Source of the DNA: an uncultured Collinsella sp.
Lineage (GTDB): Bacteria > Actinomycetota > Coriobacteriia > Coriobacteriales > Coriobacteriaceae
Assembly: GCA_902493855.1 (NCBI GenBank)
Contig: CABUQV010000019.1
Coordinates: 1 to 31,994 of the forward strand
DNA: 31,994 nt
Direction of reading: 5' to 3'
Shown here: positions 1-7,592 of the stretch, one piece after another
Position numbering within the stretch: position 1 is the first letter of the stretch
Layout: every line of letters starts with the position of its first letter
The notes under the pieces: model-generated
The model's database searches: none
What the model saw: the letters and a program-made list of their open reading frames with translations, nothing else
Told to the model about the DNA's origin: nothing
Position numbers and translations under genes: made by a program

Positions 1-137
1 CAGACTGAAGCCCACCGGCCTAATGGCTTGGCGTCAGCATGCCGCGATTCGGTCGCACGGAGAGCATTTCCCAGTTGACAAAACTATAGGAACACCCCCA
101 GAATACCGACTTCAAATAAACTTTCAAACCAGATGTC
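1..137. other. left-end non-coding stretch, nothing recognised
   Basis: No convincing gene is seen here. A TTGACA-like hexamer sits at 75-80 but has no good -10 partner and no gene in the plus direction, so I do not call a promoter. The stretch lies beyond the terminator of the minus-strand gene that ends at 180. Confidence 0.4.
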
Positions 138-168
138 AAAAAGGTAGGGGGCCCAGAGAGTCCCCTAC
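138..168 (-). terminator. rho-independent terminator of the NlpC/P60-like surface protein gene
   Basis: On the minus strand GTAGGGG (168-162) pairs with CCCCTAC (150-144) across an 11-nt loop and is followed by CTTTTTG (T-run at 142-138). It begins 12 bp after the stop codon at 180-182, the expected place for an intrinsic terminator. Confidence 0.85.
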
Positions 169-179
169 AACTCGGAATT

Positions 180-2207
180 CTAACGAATCAGTATTACTTT
201 CGATGGGCCCAAAGCGGTCAAACCGGAGATGCGATTTCCATAACCATCACTGTGCCAGAACAAATTTTCGCTCGGCGAATTGCCCCAGAAAAAGCCAATG
301 TGGCTATCGTCCGCATATGGGTTGTAAGGATTGAAGAACACAATGTCCCCCTTACGAGCCAAACCACTACGCAGTAACTCATCAATAGAGTTGAAATAAG
401 TCACGTTCGCGCATGTATCGATAGCGTAGCCGTACCAACGATAAGCGTTTACGCAGCCGCCCCTTCCGGGGCCCCCACTCCAAGGGGAATGGCTCTGCTC
501 GGCGGCAATGGGAGCTAAATTCCCGCCCGCTTTCATATATGCATGCGATACAAATCCGCCGCAGTTCATACCGGTATACCCGTCCCAACGAGGATCACCC
601 TTTGGATACATGCATGTTTCTTGGCTAAGATGCGTATCATAGCGTGTTCCACGGTAATAGACGTCGTTTTCGTGGCTCATAAGCCAATTGACCAGACTGG
701 ACCTATTGACCCCCAAAACAGAACCAGACGTATTCAACCATACACCACTTGCATTGAAGTAGTAGTCAACGCCATCGATTTTCAGCCACCCATTAGCAAA
801 CATGGCGCCCGATGGCTGGAGCCAGTACCACGTACCGCCGTCATTAAGCCATCCAGTTTTCATCTTGAATGTAGAAGGGTCCATCCAATACCACGCACCG
901 TTGACATATTGCCAACCAGACTTAAGGACACCATTGGAAGATGCGTAGTACCAAGTATTGTCGTTTTCGTCAGAAGCGTCATTCGACATAATCCAACCAG
1001 ATGCCACATTAACGACACCGTTTGCGTCCGCATAGAAAACCGCGTCTCCAATATGAATCACACCTGGCAACGAAGACGAGTCGGCACGATCAGCGATTAT
1101 GGGAGATCCATCAGATGAAGTAGGCAACGGCTCGCTCAGTGCTCCAGACGAATTCGCCCATGACATACCGTCGCTCAAGTTAATCCAGCACGAAGATGCC
1201 CTCGCACCGGAATCATAAGAATAATAGCGCGTGTCGCCTACCGTATATTCACCAGTACGCATTGCGCCGGATACATCATCAAGGTAATACCAGGCGCTTC
1301 CGGACTTTATCCATCGCCCTCGTTGAATAGCTCCGTTTGATGCGGCGTAATACCAAATATCATCAACAAGTGCCCAGCCTGTTGCCATGGCACCTGAACT
1401 CGTAAGGAAATAGGAGGTTGTACCCACTTGCACAAAGCCCGTGAGCATAATATGGCTTCCTGGATCCAGGTAATACCAAGAATTCCCTAGAAGTAACCAG
1501 CCTCCATGCAGCAAGCCGTTGGAGTCAGCGTAATACCAGTTGTTGTCAATAAATGCCCACTGGGAGGAGAGCATGGCCCCTGATCCGTTAAAGATATGAG
1601 GGATTCCATTGCATGCATTCAGCCCGGTGGCCATAGAACCGTCCGCAGGATCAAGCCAATACCAACGGCCCCCATCCGAGAGCCAGCCTTTTACCATGGC
1701 GCCAGAACCGGAGAAATAACGCCAAGCAGAAGTGGAGCCCGTAGAATCTAGGTACCAGCCAACACGCATTGCACCCGAAGAGGAGAATCCATAAGTCGCA
1801 CCCCCGACTTGAACCAACCCATCCTGAGCCATTCGACCTTCGTCGTCGAACCAATACCAGCTACCGTTTGTATGTCTCCAAGAAGAAACAGCGATTGTTC
1901 CGTCAGACAAGCCCCAACGCCAGAAACCAGCCCCCTCTTCGGGCGGTATCCATCCTTGATGCCAAATAATTTGATTCGAAACCTCAGAAGGGGTCTCATT
2001 ATCCACCTGAGAGTTCTGCTCGGCAGCGAAGGTCGATTCGCGCTGAGCATCAATGGCTGACTCAACAGAAGCAATAGCAACGTTAGATGCGGAACCTTCG
2101 TCAGTGTTATTCGAATCAAGGGCGTATAGCATCGAGGACGAACTCAAAAGGAGCCCCAAAGAAACAAGGCCGGAAAAGACCAGCACCCCGAATGAGCATT
2201 TCTTCAT
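180..2207 (-). CDS. secreted cell-wall-binding repeat protein with C-terminal NlpC/P60-like peptidase domain
   Basis: Probably an exported peptidoglycan-active enzyme. With the ATG at 2207 the protein has about 675 residues and begins MKKCSF with a hydrophobic signal segment. A GTG at 2228 would add seven residues; neither start has a well-placed ribosome site. Roughly residues 75-505 are tandem aromatic repeats of the type GxWYYxDxxGAMxTGW, the cell-wall/choline/glucan-binding repeat family. The last 165 residues contain MNCGGFVSHAY (candidate catalytic Cys) and DDSHIGFFWG (candidate catalytic His), the order found in NlpC/P60 or CHAP cysteine peptidases. The family role is cutting peptide stems in peptidoglycan; substrate and anchoring ligand are inferred. 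A related repeat protein lies 80 bp upstream on the same strand, so the two may be co-transcribed. The third catalytic residue was not assigned. Confidence 0.85.
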   Translation of the reverse strand: MKKCSFGVLVFSGLVSLGLLLSSSSMLYALDSNNTDEGSASNVAIASVESAIDAQRESTFAAEQNSQVDNETPSEVSNQIIWHQGWIPPEEGAGFWRWGLSDGTIAVSSWRHTNGSWYWFDDEGRMAQDGLVQVGGATYGFSSSGAMRVGWYLDSTGSTSAWRYFSGSGAMVKGWLSDGGRWYWLDPADGSMATGLNACNGIPHIFNGSGAMLSSQWAFIDNNWYYADSNGLLHGGWLLLGNSWYYLDPGSHIMLTGFVQVGTTSYFLTSSGAMATGWALVDDIWYYAASNGAIQRGRWIKSGSAWYYLDDVSGAMRTGEYTVGDTRYYSYDSGARASSCWINLSDGMSWANSSGALSEPLPTSSDGSPIIADRADSSSLPGVIHIGDAVFYADANGVVNVASGWIMSNDASDENDNTWYYASSNGVLKSGWQYVNGAWYWMDPSTFKMKTGWLNDGGTWYWLQPSGAMFANGWLKIDGVDYYFNASGVWLNTSGSVLGVNRSSLVNWLMSHENDVYYRGTRYDTHLSQETCMYPKGDPRWDGYTGMNCGGFVSHAYMKAGGNLAPIAAEQSHSPWSGGPGRGGCVNAYRWYGYAIDTCANVTYFNSIDELLRSGLARKGDIVFFNPYNPYADDSHIGFFWGNSPSENLFWHSDGYGNRISGLTALGPSKVILIR

Positions 2208-2233
2208 AGCAGCACGGTATCCAATCACGCAGC

Positions 2234-2261
2234 GACCCCGTCACCTCAGGGCAACGGGGTC
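2234..2261 (-). promoter_or_regulatory. perfect 8-bp inverted repeat between the two repeat-protein genes
   Basis: GACCCCGT (2234-2241) and ACGGGGTC (2254-2261) form a perfect stem with a 12-nt loop. No T-run follows on the minus strand, so it is not a standard terminator. The minus-strand GAGGTGA, a possible ribosome site for the GTG at 2228, lies in the loop and stem edge, so folding could affect translation of the downstream gene. It could also be an RNA-processing or stability hairpin. Confidence 0.45.
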
Positions 2262-2287
2262 TCAATCAAAACTAACTCAGTAATGTG

Positions 2288-3544
2288 CTAGCCAATTTGC
2301 TGGCAGTTTTTGCACTCTCGTGAAGCACCACGCCTCTGGGCCTCCTGAATAGAGATCTGCGAATAGCCCTTTGCGTCCTTACCAACGGTACGGCACTTAT
2401 GCGTATGGTAAACATCGCTACCGTTCTTATACCAAACTAGGCCGTAGCCCGGAATCCACTTGCCGTCCTCGCCGACATAATAGGAGCCGACCCAGGCGTT
2501 CGAAGCCATAGCGCCGGAAGACTGGAGATAGTAGTCGCCGACCCAGGCGTCGTGGGCCATAGCGCCGGAACCGTTAAAGTAGTACCAGGCGCCGTCAATC
2601 TGACGCCAGCCGGTGGCCATGGCACCGGCGTTGTCGAACCAGTACCAGACTCCGCCAATGTTGACCCAAGAGTTAGAGGCCATAGCGCCAGAACCTCCGA
2701 GCCAATACCACGTGCCGCCATTGCTGAGCCAGCCGGTTGCCATGGCGCCCGAACCACTCGCATAGTACCAAGAGCCACCTGCCAAGAACCAGCCGGTAGC
2801 CATCGCGCCGGAATCGCCGACCCAGTACCAGGAGCCGCCCAAGCTGCACCAGCCGTTAGCAACCATGGCGCCCGAGCCATCGAGGTAGAACCACGTACCG
2901 CCGATATTGAGCCAGCCAGTGACCATCGCACCGGAAGCGTTGGCGTAGTACCACGTCCCCGAAACGTTGATCCAGCCGGTCAGCATGACACCATACTCGT
3001 CGAAATAATACCAAGTTCCACCGATATTATGCCAACCGGTCAGCAGTTCGCCACTGGAAGTCGCATAGAACCACTTTCCATAGATGGAGTCATAGAGCCA
3101 GTCGCTATGCTGCATGCGGCCATCAGCGTTGGCACCAGGGGTGTTCAGGAAGTAGTTCTTGCCGTCAATCTGAACTCGGCCGTATGCCATATCATGGCTT
3201 TCGGGATAGAAGTAATACTTGTCCCCACCGATAGACTGCCAGCCCGACACCGCGGTCCCGTCAGCGCCAAAATAGTACCAGACAGCTTCGTATTCGTTAT
3301 GCCACTGGTTCGTAACCATGGCGCCAGTTTCGGGATCGAAATAGCGAAGGTTGCCGTCCTCGCACCGAACGAGTCCAGTCTTCGGACGACCGTCGGAACA
3401 CCATTCCGTAATCGGTCCACCGCCTCCGCCACCGCCAGCAATATCAGCAAATGAGGGCGCCGGGGCAACCGTCATGCAGGCAGCGGCAAACGCAACAACC
3501 CCCAGCACTGTTAGTCCGCGCCATCTTTCTCGAAGGTTTTTCAT
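2288..3544 (-). CDS. secreted cell-wall-binding repeat protein with C-terminal His/Cys metal-binding motif
   Basis: The 418-residue product starts at an ATG preceded by AGAAAGGA seven bases upstream. It has a signal peptide (basic MKNLRERWR, hydrophobic core, likely cleavage near SFA-DIA) and a Gly-rich linker. About residues 50-360 are tandem repeats of the form GTWYYxxxSGAMxTGW, which in characterised relatives bind choline or glucan chains in the cell envelope. The last 50 residues carry YHTHKC, then EAQRRGASRECKNC. This H-C...C-x2-C arrangement resembles the short metal-binding tails on some secreted nucleases and peptidases. No catalytic domain is visible, so an adhesin or wall-scaffold role is more likely than an enzyme. 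It is followed, 80 bp on, by the NlpC/P60-type repeat protein and may be the first gene of that pair. Confidence 0.82.
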   Translation of the reverse strand: MKNLRERWRGLTVLGVVAFAAACMTVAPAPSFADIAGGGGGGGPITEWCSDGRPKTGLVRCEDGNLRYFDPETGAMVTNQWHNEYEAVWYYFGADGTAVSGWQSIGGDKYYFYPESHDMAYGRVQIDGKNYFLNTPGANADGRMQHSDWLYDSIYGKWFYATSSGELLTGWHNIGGTWYYFDEYGVMLTGWINVSGTWYYANASGAMVTGWLNIGGTWFYLDGSGAMVANGWCSLGGSWYWVGDSGAMATGWFLAGGSWYYASGSGAMATGWLSNGGTWYWLGGSGAMASNSWVNIGGVWYWFDNAGAMATGWRQIDGAWYYFNGSGAMAHDAWVGDYYLQSSGAMASNAWVGSYYVGEDGKWIPGYGLVWYKNGSDVYHTHKCRTVGKDAKGYSQISIQEAQRRGASRECKNCQQIG

Positions 3545-3868
3545 ACGACATCCTTTCTCCGAGATTTAAGGCTCTCTTAAGTTATTTTTAAACTATCAAT
3601 TCAGTATTTCAACGGGAAATCGATAAAAGGTGTCTTTGTGACTGCAATTTAAATATGAGTCGCCACACCTCAACCGTTACGCTAAATAGCTTCTAAGGCA
3701 AACTTAGCGCATGAACGAACTGATTAAACGAGTGAACTGATTAATAAAGCAACAAAATACAAACCTTGGTCATCAATCACATCTACCGCGGGCCGATAAC
3801 GCCCGCCTAATGTGCTGCGATATAATCAATCTCACTAAATGCCAAATCAGCAAGCCGAAGGAGCTAAC
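3545..3868. other. divergent intergenic region with an 11-bp direct repeat
   Basis: This AT-rich spacer separates a minus-strand gene from a plus-strand gene. GAACTGATTAA occurs at 3717-3727 and again at 3734-3744, a 17-bp period that suits a regulator binding site but is unproven. No RNA gene or further ORF is recognised. I could not choose a confident promoter for the minus-strand gene. Confidence 0.4.
3788..3826 (+). promoter_or_regulatory. candidate promoter region with GC hairpin upstream of the DUF4869-like gene
   Basis: A perfect TATAAT lies at 3821-3826, 43 bp before the GTG start. No good -35 is seen 16-18 bp upstream; that position is taken by a perfect GC dyad, GCGGGC (3788-3793) and GCCCGC (3801-3806) with a 7-nt loop. 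The dyad could be an operator for an activator or repressor. The -10 is plausible; the rest is inference. Confidence 0.4.
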
Positions 3869-4318
3869 GTGCCAACAATTCACTATGGTGATATGGAAAA
3901 CGTTATTTACAACACGTCGGTTTACTTCGATAACGTCTATTCGCCCCAGTGGTTTCAAGACTCCTTTGCCCAAAGGGTCATTAAATCCATCGATAAAGGC
4001 ACCGTGGTGGGCCCCAATGCAATCGATACCAAGATTCTAGGCGTCATTCCTCCCGAGAAACTATCCAGCGGCACCAAAACACTACTGCTTATGTACTTTA
4101 TGCCGCAGAATATATATAACGCCTCAAATTGCGGTGATAATTGCGCCTACTGGATTCTGAGGATCGCCGCGCAAAAGGATCTAACAATCAATCTCTACCA
4201 TTTAATGGATTTCGGAAACGGCAAGTTCACGGCAACCGTTGCAAACACGGGTGACGTCGTTCATACGATGTTCGACCTTGTCCCTATAGCCGCAAAATGC
4301 CTAAGGGAGAACTCCTGA
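3869..4318 (+). CDS. DUF4869-like protein of unknown function
   Basis: I place the start at GTG 3869, which has GAAGGAG six bases upstream, rather than at the in-frame ATG 3839, which has no ribosome site. This gives 149 residues. The protein is acidic and soluble with no signal peptide or membrane segment. The N-terminal YGDMENVIYNTSVYFDN and the central NASNCGDNCAYWIL and DLTINLYHLMDF segments match my recollection of the DUF4869 family, common in gut Firmicutes and Actinobacteria and without a known function. The two cysteines in NCGDNC could bind metal or form a disulfide. It stands alone on the plus strand beside a transposase remnant, so it may belong to an accessory insertion. Family assignment is from memory and moderately sure. 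Confidence 0.7.
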   Translation: MPTIHYGDMENVIYNTSVYFDNVYSPQWFQDSFAQRVIKSIDKGTVVGPNAIDTKILGVIPPEKLSSGTKTLLLMYFMPQNIYNASNCGDNCAYWILRIAAQKDLTINLYHLMDFGNGKFTATVANTGDVVHTMFDLVPIAAKCLRENS

Positions 4319-4457
4319 CACACCATTCGAAATCTAACAGTTTAGATAACAGGTAATTACCGGGGGCCCTGCGGTCCCCAAATGCTATGCCCTTCCCAGC
4401 CAAACAGAGAATTTGCCCGAGCGCCCACCCGGATCTTTGTTTGGCGACAATCCTTCC

Positions 4458-4700
4458 ATGTGGGCGTTCAGGCGGATGGGACAGATCCATATGGGAAGAG
4501 CGAACCCCTTCAGGGCGCTCGTGACGGGCCTCACCGCCGACGAGCTCCTGCTGCTCAGAGAAGCCATCGACGAGAGGCGCTGCAGCGATGAGGTCGGCGC
4601 CGGCACGCTCGCCGAGACCGCGAGGCCTATCGGCAGGACCCGAAGTGCCCGGGTTGCGGCGCCCGCAGCGCTTGGAGGGACGGCTCAGGAAGCTGCTGCC
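4458..4700 (+). pseudogene. N-terminal remnant of an IS1595-type transposase, frameshifted
   Basis: From ATG 4458 one frame reads MGQIHMGRANPF then LVTGLTADELLLLREAIDE, which looks like the N-terminus of IS1595-family (DDE-type) transposases. The reading then moves to another frame between about 4595 and 4622, where CPGCGARSAWRDG (cysteine codons at 4646 and 4655) gives the first half of the family's zinc ribbon. The second CxxC pair and the whole DDE catalytic domain are missing, so the element is dead. Downstream bases to about 4970 stay GC-rich with a Pro/Arg-rich translation and no recognisable domain. Family assignment is from recalled motifs and moderately confident. Confidence 0.6.
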
Positions 4701-4780
4701 GAAGGGCCAGGAGCTCAGGTTCGACCGGCTCGCGCCGGCCGACCTCGCGCTCGCGATGTCGCACGTGGATAGGCGCGCGG

Positions 4781-4923
4781 GGGCCGTTCGGCTGAGCCTA
4801 GGAAGCGGAGCCGAGGGGCTGGCGAAGCATGGCCCCGGACCCGTCGAAACACATCCCCACCGTTCCTTCAACTGGGAAAACAACGGCCCGGGGCCGCCTC
4901 GCACGGTCCAGGGCCGTTCGGCT
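4781..4923. repeat. 13-bp direct repeat bracketing the GC-rich end of the IS remnant
   Basis: GGGCCGTTCGGCT occurs at 4781-4793 and 4911-4923, 130 bp apart. Between them lie complementary G/C blocks (GGCCCCGG near 4831 and CGGCCCGGGGCC near 4884-4896). This could be an insertion-sequence end or a deletion scar; no complete terminal inverted repeat pair was found. Confidence 0.45.
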
Positions 4924-4975
4924 AGGCGCGGAAACACGCTATCCGTTCAAAGTGCTCGCTGGGGCTGAAAATCAA

Positions 4976-5405
4976 CCTACAAAAACAAAGGCATTTGCGT
5001 ATTCCGACCGAGAGAAAACGCGTCCACGTGTCATCTCTTAGTCCGCGTAGGCACTTCCCTGTAGGCTTTTCTCTGTATGACGTTTATGAACGTTTCAGGC
5101 ACCGCATGGCCCCGCGCTTAGTCTTTCCCTCAAATAAGCGATTCGAGTATAGCAAGAGATTTGCCAGCCTTCTTACATGCTACTGGCAACACAGCTGTAG
5201 CGGATGTGATTTGCCCCCGGTTAACACCCTATTTCAACCTGCGATAGATCATCCTGCCCCGAGACGTCTTGACGCTGTTGACCATGCAGAGGGTTTCGAG
5301 AAAACCGTCAATATATGGAACATATTATTTGTTATCCGCTAATAGCCGCTAATAGCTGTACGAGATGCTATATGCGTCCATACCAAATGGTAGACAAGTA
5401 TTCGT
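4976..5405. other. non-coding spacer; tandem 10-bp repeat only
   Basis: I see no supported gene here. A 115-codon open frame at 4995-5342 has no ribosome site and no recognisable motif, so it is left out. CCGCTAATAG is repeated in tandem at 5336-5345 and 5346-5355. The base composition drops from GC-rich to AT-rich across the stretch, consistent with an insertion boundary. Confidence 0.4.
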
Positions 5406-5411
5406 TATAAT
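5406..5411 (+). promoter_or_regulatory. TATAAT -10 element before the HEPN-like gene
   Basis: A consensus TATAAT lies 36 bp before the ATG at 5447. No convincing -35 is found at 16-18 bp spacing. AGGAG at about 5436-5440 is a well-placed ribosome site for the gene. Confidence 0.4.
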
Positions 5412-5446
5412 TAAATTAATAACTTTGGCAATTATAGGAGTTCGTT

Positions 5447-5953
5447 ATGCTGGAGTACATTGAAGATGCACGCAGGGCGCTAAATGCTAAAGCTTATTAT
5501 TCAGCTCTATGTTTTTCTCTCACGCTGCCAGACGTCTGCGCTCAAGTCGAGTATCCAAACGAAAAAACAGTAGGAGATCGGTACAGCCGTTGGATCAACC
5601 AATTTGTTGACACTTCAGCTTTTATTCATGACCAAAGTATGCTAAACGGAAATGATTTCGGAAAGTTCATCTATAAAATACGTTGCTCAATTGTTCACAG
5701 CGGAAATTTGGATCTAAATTTGAAATCTGGGCACGAAGTCAACTTCCAGCTAATAAATTCAGACTTTGGAGACGGAAGGCCTTTAGCGATTAACATAGAG
5801 GCTGGCAATCCAATTATCGAATTACCCATTTGTGACCTAATCACTGAGCTACTTGATAGCGTTGAAGACTACTATTCCTCGCAAAATGATAAGACGCAAT
5901 TTGCAAAACACTTTGTTAACCTAATAGATCCATTAATTATTGTAAAAGACTAG
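5447..5953 (+). CDS. AT-rich hypothetical protein with an RxxxxH (HEPN-like) motif
   Basis: The 168-residue product is preceded by TAGGAG at ribosome-site distance. It has no signal peptide or membrane helix and looks mostly helical and acidic. The stretch YKIRCSIVHSGNLDL contains R-CSIV-H, which fits the Rx4-6H signature of HEPN domains, a fold found in many toxin and defence RNases and in non-catalytic relatives. Similar RCSxxHxG proteins are common hypothetical genes, so this may be a standalone HEPN-like RNase, a nucleotide-binding relative or an inactive fold. No antitoxin gene is next to it. Codon use is clearly more AT-rich than in its neighbours and it is alone on its strand between an IS remnant and an eroded glycosyltransferase copy. 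Both points suggest horizontal gain. The function is not known. Confidence 0.72.
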   Translation: MLEYIEDARRALNAKAYYSALCFSLTLPDVCAQVEYPNEKTVGDRYSRWINQFVDTSAFIHDQSMLNGNDFGKFIYKIRCSIVHSGNLDLNLKSGHEVNFQLINSDFGDGRPLAINIEAGNPIIELPICDLITELLDSVEDYYSSQNDKTQFAKHFVNLIDPLIIVKD

Positions 5954-5997
5954 CCCAAAGGGCTAACGACTCGTCACCGTTACAGGCTCGTTAGCCC
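5951..5997. terminator. two mutually exclusive hairpins after the HEPN-like gene
   Basis: TAGCCC (5951-5956) can pair with GGGCTA (5960-5965), and the overlapping GGGCTAACGA (5960-5969) can pair perfectly with TCGTTAGCCC (5988-5997). The shared arm means only one can form at a time. There is no T-run on either strand, so termination is possible but not assured. Confidence 0.5.
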
Positions 5998-6060
5998 CCC
6001 CTATTTCTCAATGTCTTTCATATCAACAGACAGCCAACTCCCGAAGGACATTTCAGCAAT

Positions 6061-6258
6061 CTAAAGCGCAAAGTACTCGCTTTCTGAGCTGAGGTTTGAG
6101 TTAAGCCATGGATCCTTGCCAACAAAGTACTCGGGCCAGCGTTGCATAAAGAGAGCCTGCTCGCACTTCCAGCGGCGCAGCTTTTCTTCGTTGGCCTCTT
6201 CCCTGCCGTACGAGGTGAACACGTAGTGGTACAGCTCGGCATACGGCGTAAAGATGGT
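6061..6258 (-). pseudogene. orphan 3' fragment of a family-2 glycosyltransferase gene
   Basis: The minus-strand translation from TIFTPYAELYHY to the TAG at 6063-6061 gives 65 residues. By eye 53 of 65 match the last 65 residues of the intact 828-residue glycosyltransferase gene at 7593-10079. Homology stops at 6258, within 20 bp of the ATPase stop codon at 6278-6280, and nothing of the catalytic domains remains. It has no start codon of its own in the homologous part. It looks like the stub left when the ATPase gene came in, or when a duplicated glycosyltransferase was deleted. The 18% divergence argues against a very recent duplication. Confidence 0.85.
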
Positions 6259-6277
6259 GACGTCGCCCTCTCTCGAC

Positions 6278-7381
6278 CTAGAACCGTTCGAGAATCTCCT
6301 CGGCATTCTCTCGCAGATAGATATCTAGGTCCGGCACGGCAAACTGCACGTAGCCCCTCTGTGGTGCCTGAATAACCTCTCTTTGTAGCAATTTTGCCCT
6401 AATAGAGCTGATCTCATTGGTCTTTTTACCCATGCGCCTAGCAATCTCGGATGATTTGGACTGTTGTTTGTCCTCGCACATCGCCAAAAGGTATTTGATA
6501 TCGTTAGGCCCCAGTCCAGAAATCGCGGGCTCGTGAACAACATCGTGAAAACGAGCCTCTGCCAGCGCAATGCCTTCGGCAACATCGCGCTCGCTCACAA
6601 TGGCACTTTTGGCACGATGCAAGTTGGCGCGCTGCCAAATGGAATAACCGACCAGTTGCACCAGATAGGCATAGCCCTTAGTGGCCTTAGCGGCTCTCGA
6701 CAGAAGATCGTCCTCTATGGTCAAACCAGTCGCGACAAAGCTATCGCCCATAGAGAGCGCTACCTCCACCTGGTTGATAGGCGCCAGATCTTCAGGGAGG
6801 GCACGACGCAAGAACGTAAGCGCCTTGCCGTTAATAAGATCCATAACGCCGGCGGGTAAGCCGGCAAAGGCAAGTGCGATATCTACTTTTTCCCCTATCA
6901 AAAGCTGAACCGTAGACGCAATGGCACGCATATCGTCAATCGGAGCGTCCTGAACTTCATCGATGGCAATAAAAAGACCCTTGGATGACTTCGCTGCCGA
7001 ACTCAGCAGCTTTCTAAGGCTCGACTCTTTGGGTGCAACATCGACTTTCGCAGAAACAAAGCCGGCGTTTACGCCGACCGAAGCATTGGCCTCAAGAGAA
7101 GAATCAGCAACCTGATCCCGCAAGTCCAACAATAGGTCAGGGCCAGCAGAAACAATAGCGGTCTTCCAACCAAGCTCTCGCGCACGATCCCTAAGATCGC
7201 AGAGCAAAACAGTTTTTCCGGAGCCCCTCGGTCCAGCAATGCGCATGAGCCTCGCAGGTGCACCAATTCCCGCATTCAAACTCTCGGTAAACTCAAGAGC
7301 GATATCATCGCGACCAATTATGCGCGGAGGCTCAGCGCCGGCAGTGGGACGAAACGGATTATGGAATGCTGTGGCGCTCAC
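6278..7381 (-). CDS. AAA/STAND-type ATP-binding protein
   Basis: The 367-residue product starts with GTG at 7381, with AAAGG about eight bases upstream. After an NPF/IIGR segment typical of this family comes Walker A GPRGSGKT (residues 50-57) and Walker B LFIAIDE (136-142), followed by helical regions. The C-terminus (about 300-367) reads like a winged helix (IARRMGKKTNEISSIRAKLL), so DNA or RNA binding is plausible. Relatives belong to the AAA_16/archaeal-ATPase-like group of orphan ATPases whose roles are largely unknown. It lies 211 bp after the glycosyltransferase operon and has its own candidate promoter, so it is probably a separate unit. An eroded glycosyltransferase 3' end lies directly downstream, which suggests the gene was inserted into the polysaccharide locus. 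Confidence 0.83.
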   Translation of the reverse strand: MSATAFHNPFRPTAGAEPPRIIGRDDIALEFTESLNAGIGAPARLMRIAGPRGSGKTVLLCDLRDRARELGWKTAIVSAGPDLLLDLRDQVADSSLEANASVGVNAGFVSAKVDVAPKESSLRKLLSSAAKSSKGLFIAIDEVQDAPIDDMRAIASTVQLLIGEKVDIALAFAGLPAGVMDLINGKALTFLRRALPEDLAPINQVEVALSMGDSFVATGLTIEDDLLSRAAKATKGYAYLVQLVGYSIWQRANLHRAKSAIVSERDVAEGIALAEARFHDVVHEPAISGLGPNDIKYLLAMCEDKQQSKSSEIARRMGKKTNEISSIRAKLLQREVIQAPQRGYVQFAVPDLDIYLRENAEEILERF

Positions 7382-7451
7382 TTGTTTGCCTTTCTAGGGA
7401 ATCGATTATTGGTCAATCTTAGCTTTAAAAGTTTATCGTAGACTATATCCG

Positions 7452-7479
7452 ATTATATCCAGTTGTATAAGTCTGTATA
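7452..7479 (-). promoter_or_regulatory. candidate promoter of the ATPase gene
   Basis: On the minus strand TATACA (7479-7474) and TATAAT (7457-7452) are separated by 16 bp, about 70 bp before the GTG at 7381. The surrounding bases repeat TATA-type words several times (7441-7485), so the exact element is uncertain. The GC-rich operon upstream does not share this composition. Confidence 0.5.
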
Positions 7480-7592
7480 AACGTATCGCGGAAGTATCGA
7501 GCTATCGTGATGCATTGCAGCAAATCGCCTAGACGCTGCTTTCTTCTCAGCTCATATCGTAAGTAAGTTGAGGACTTCCTAAAATCCATTTT

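Noticed and set aside
2288..3544. tandem DNA repeat array within the surface protein genes
   Set aside because: The periodicity is explained by the protein-level binding repeats; the DNA copies are diverged and need no separate repeat call.
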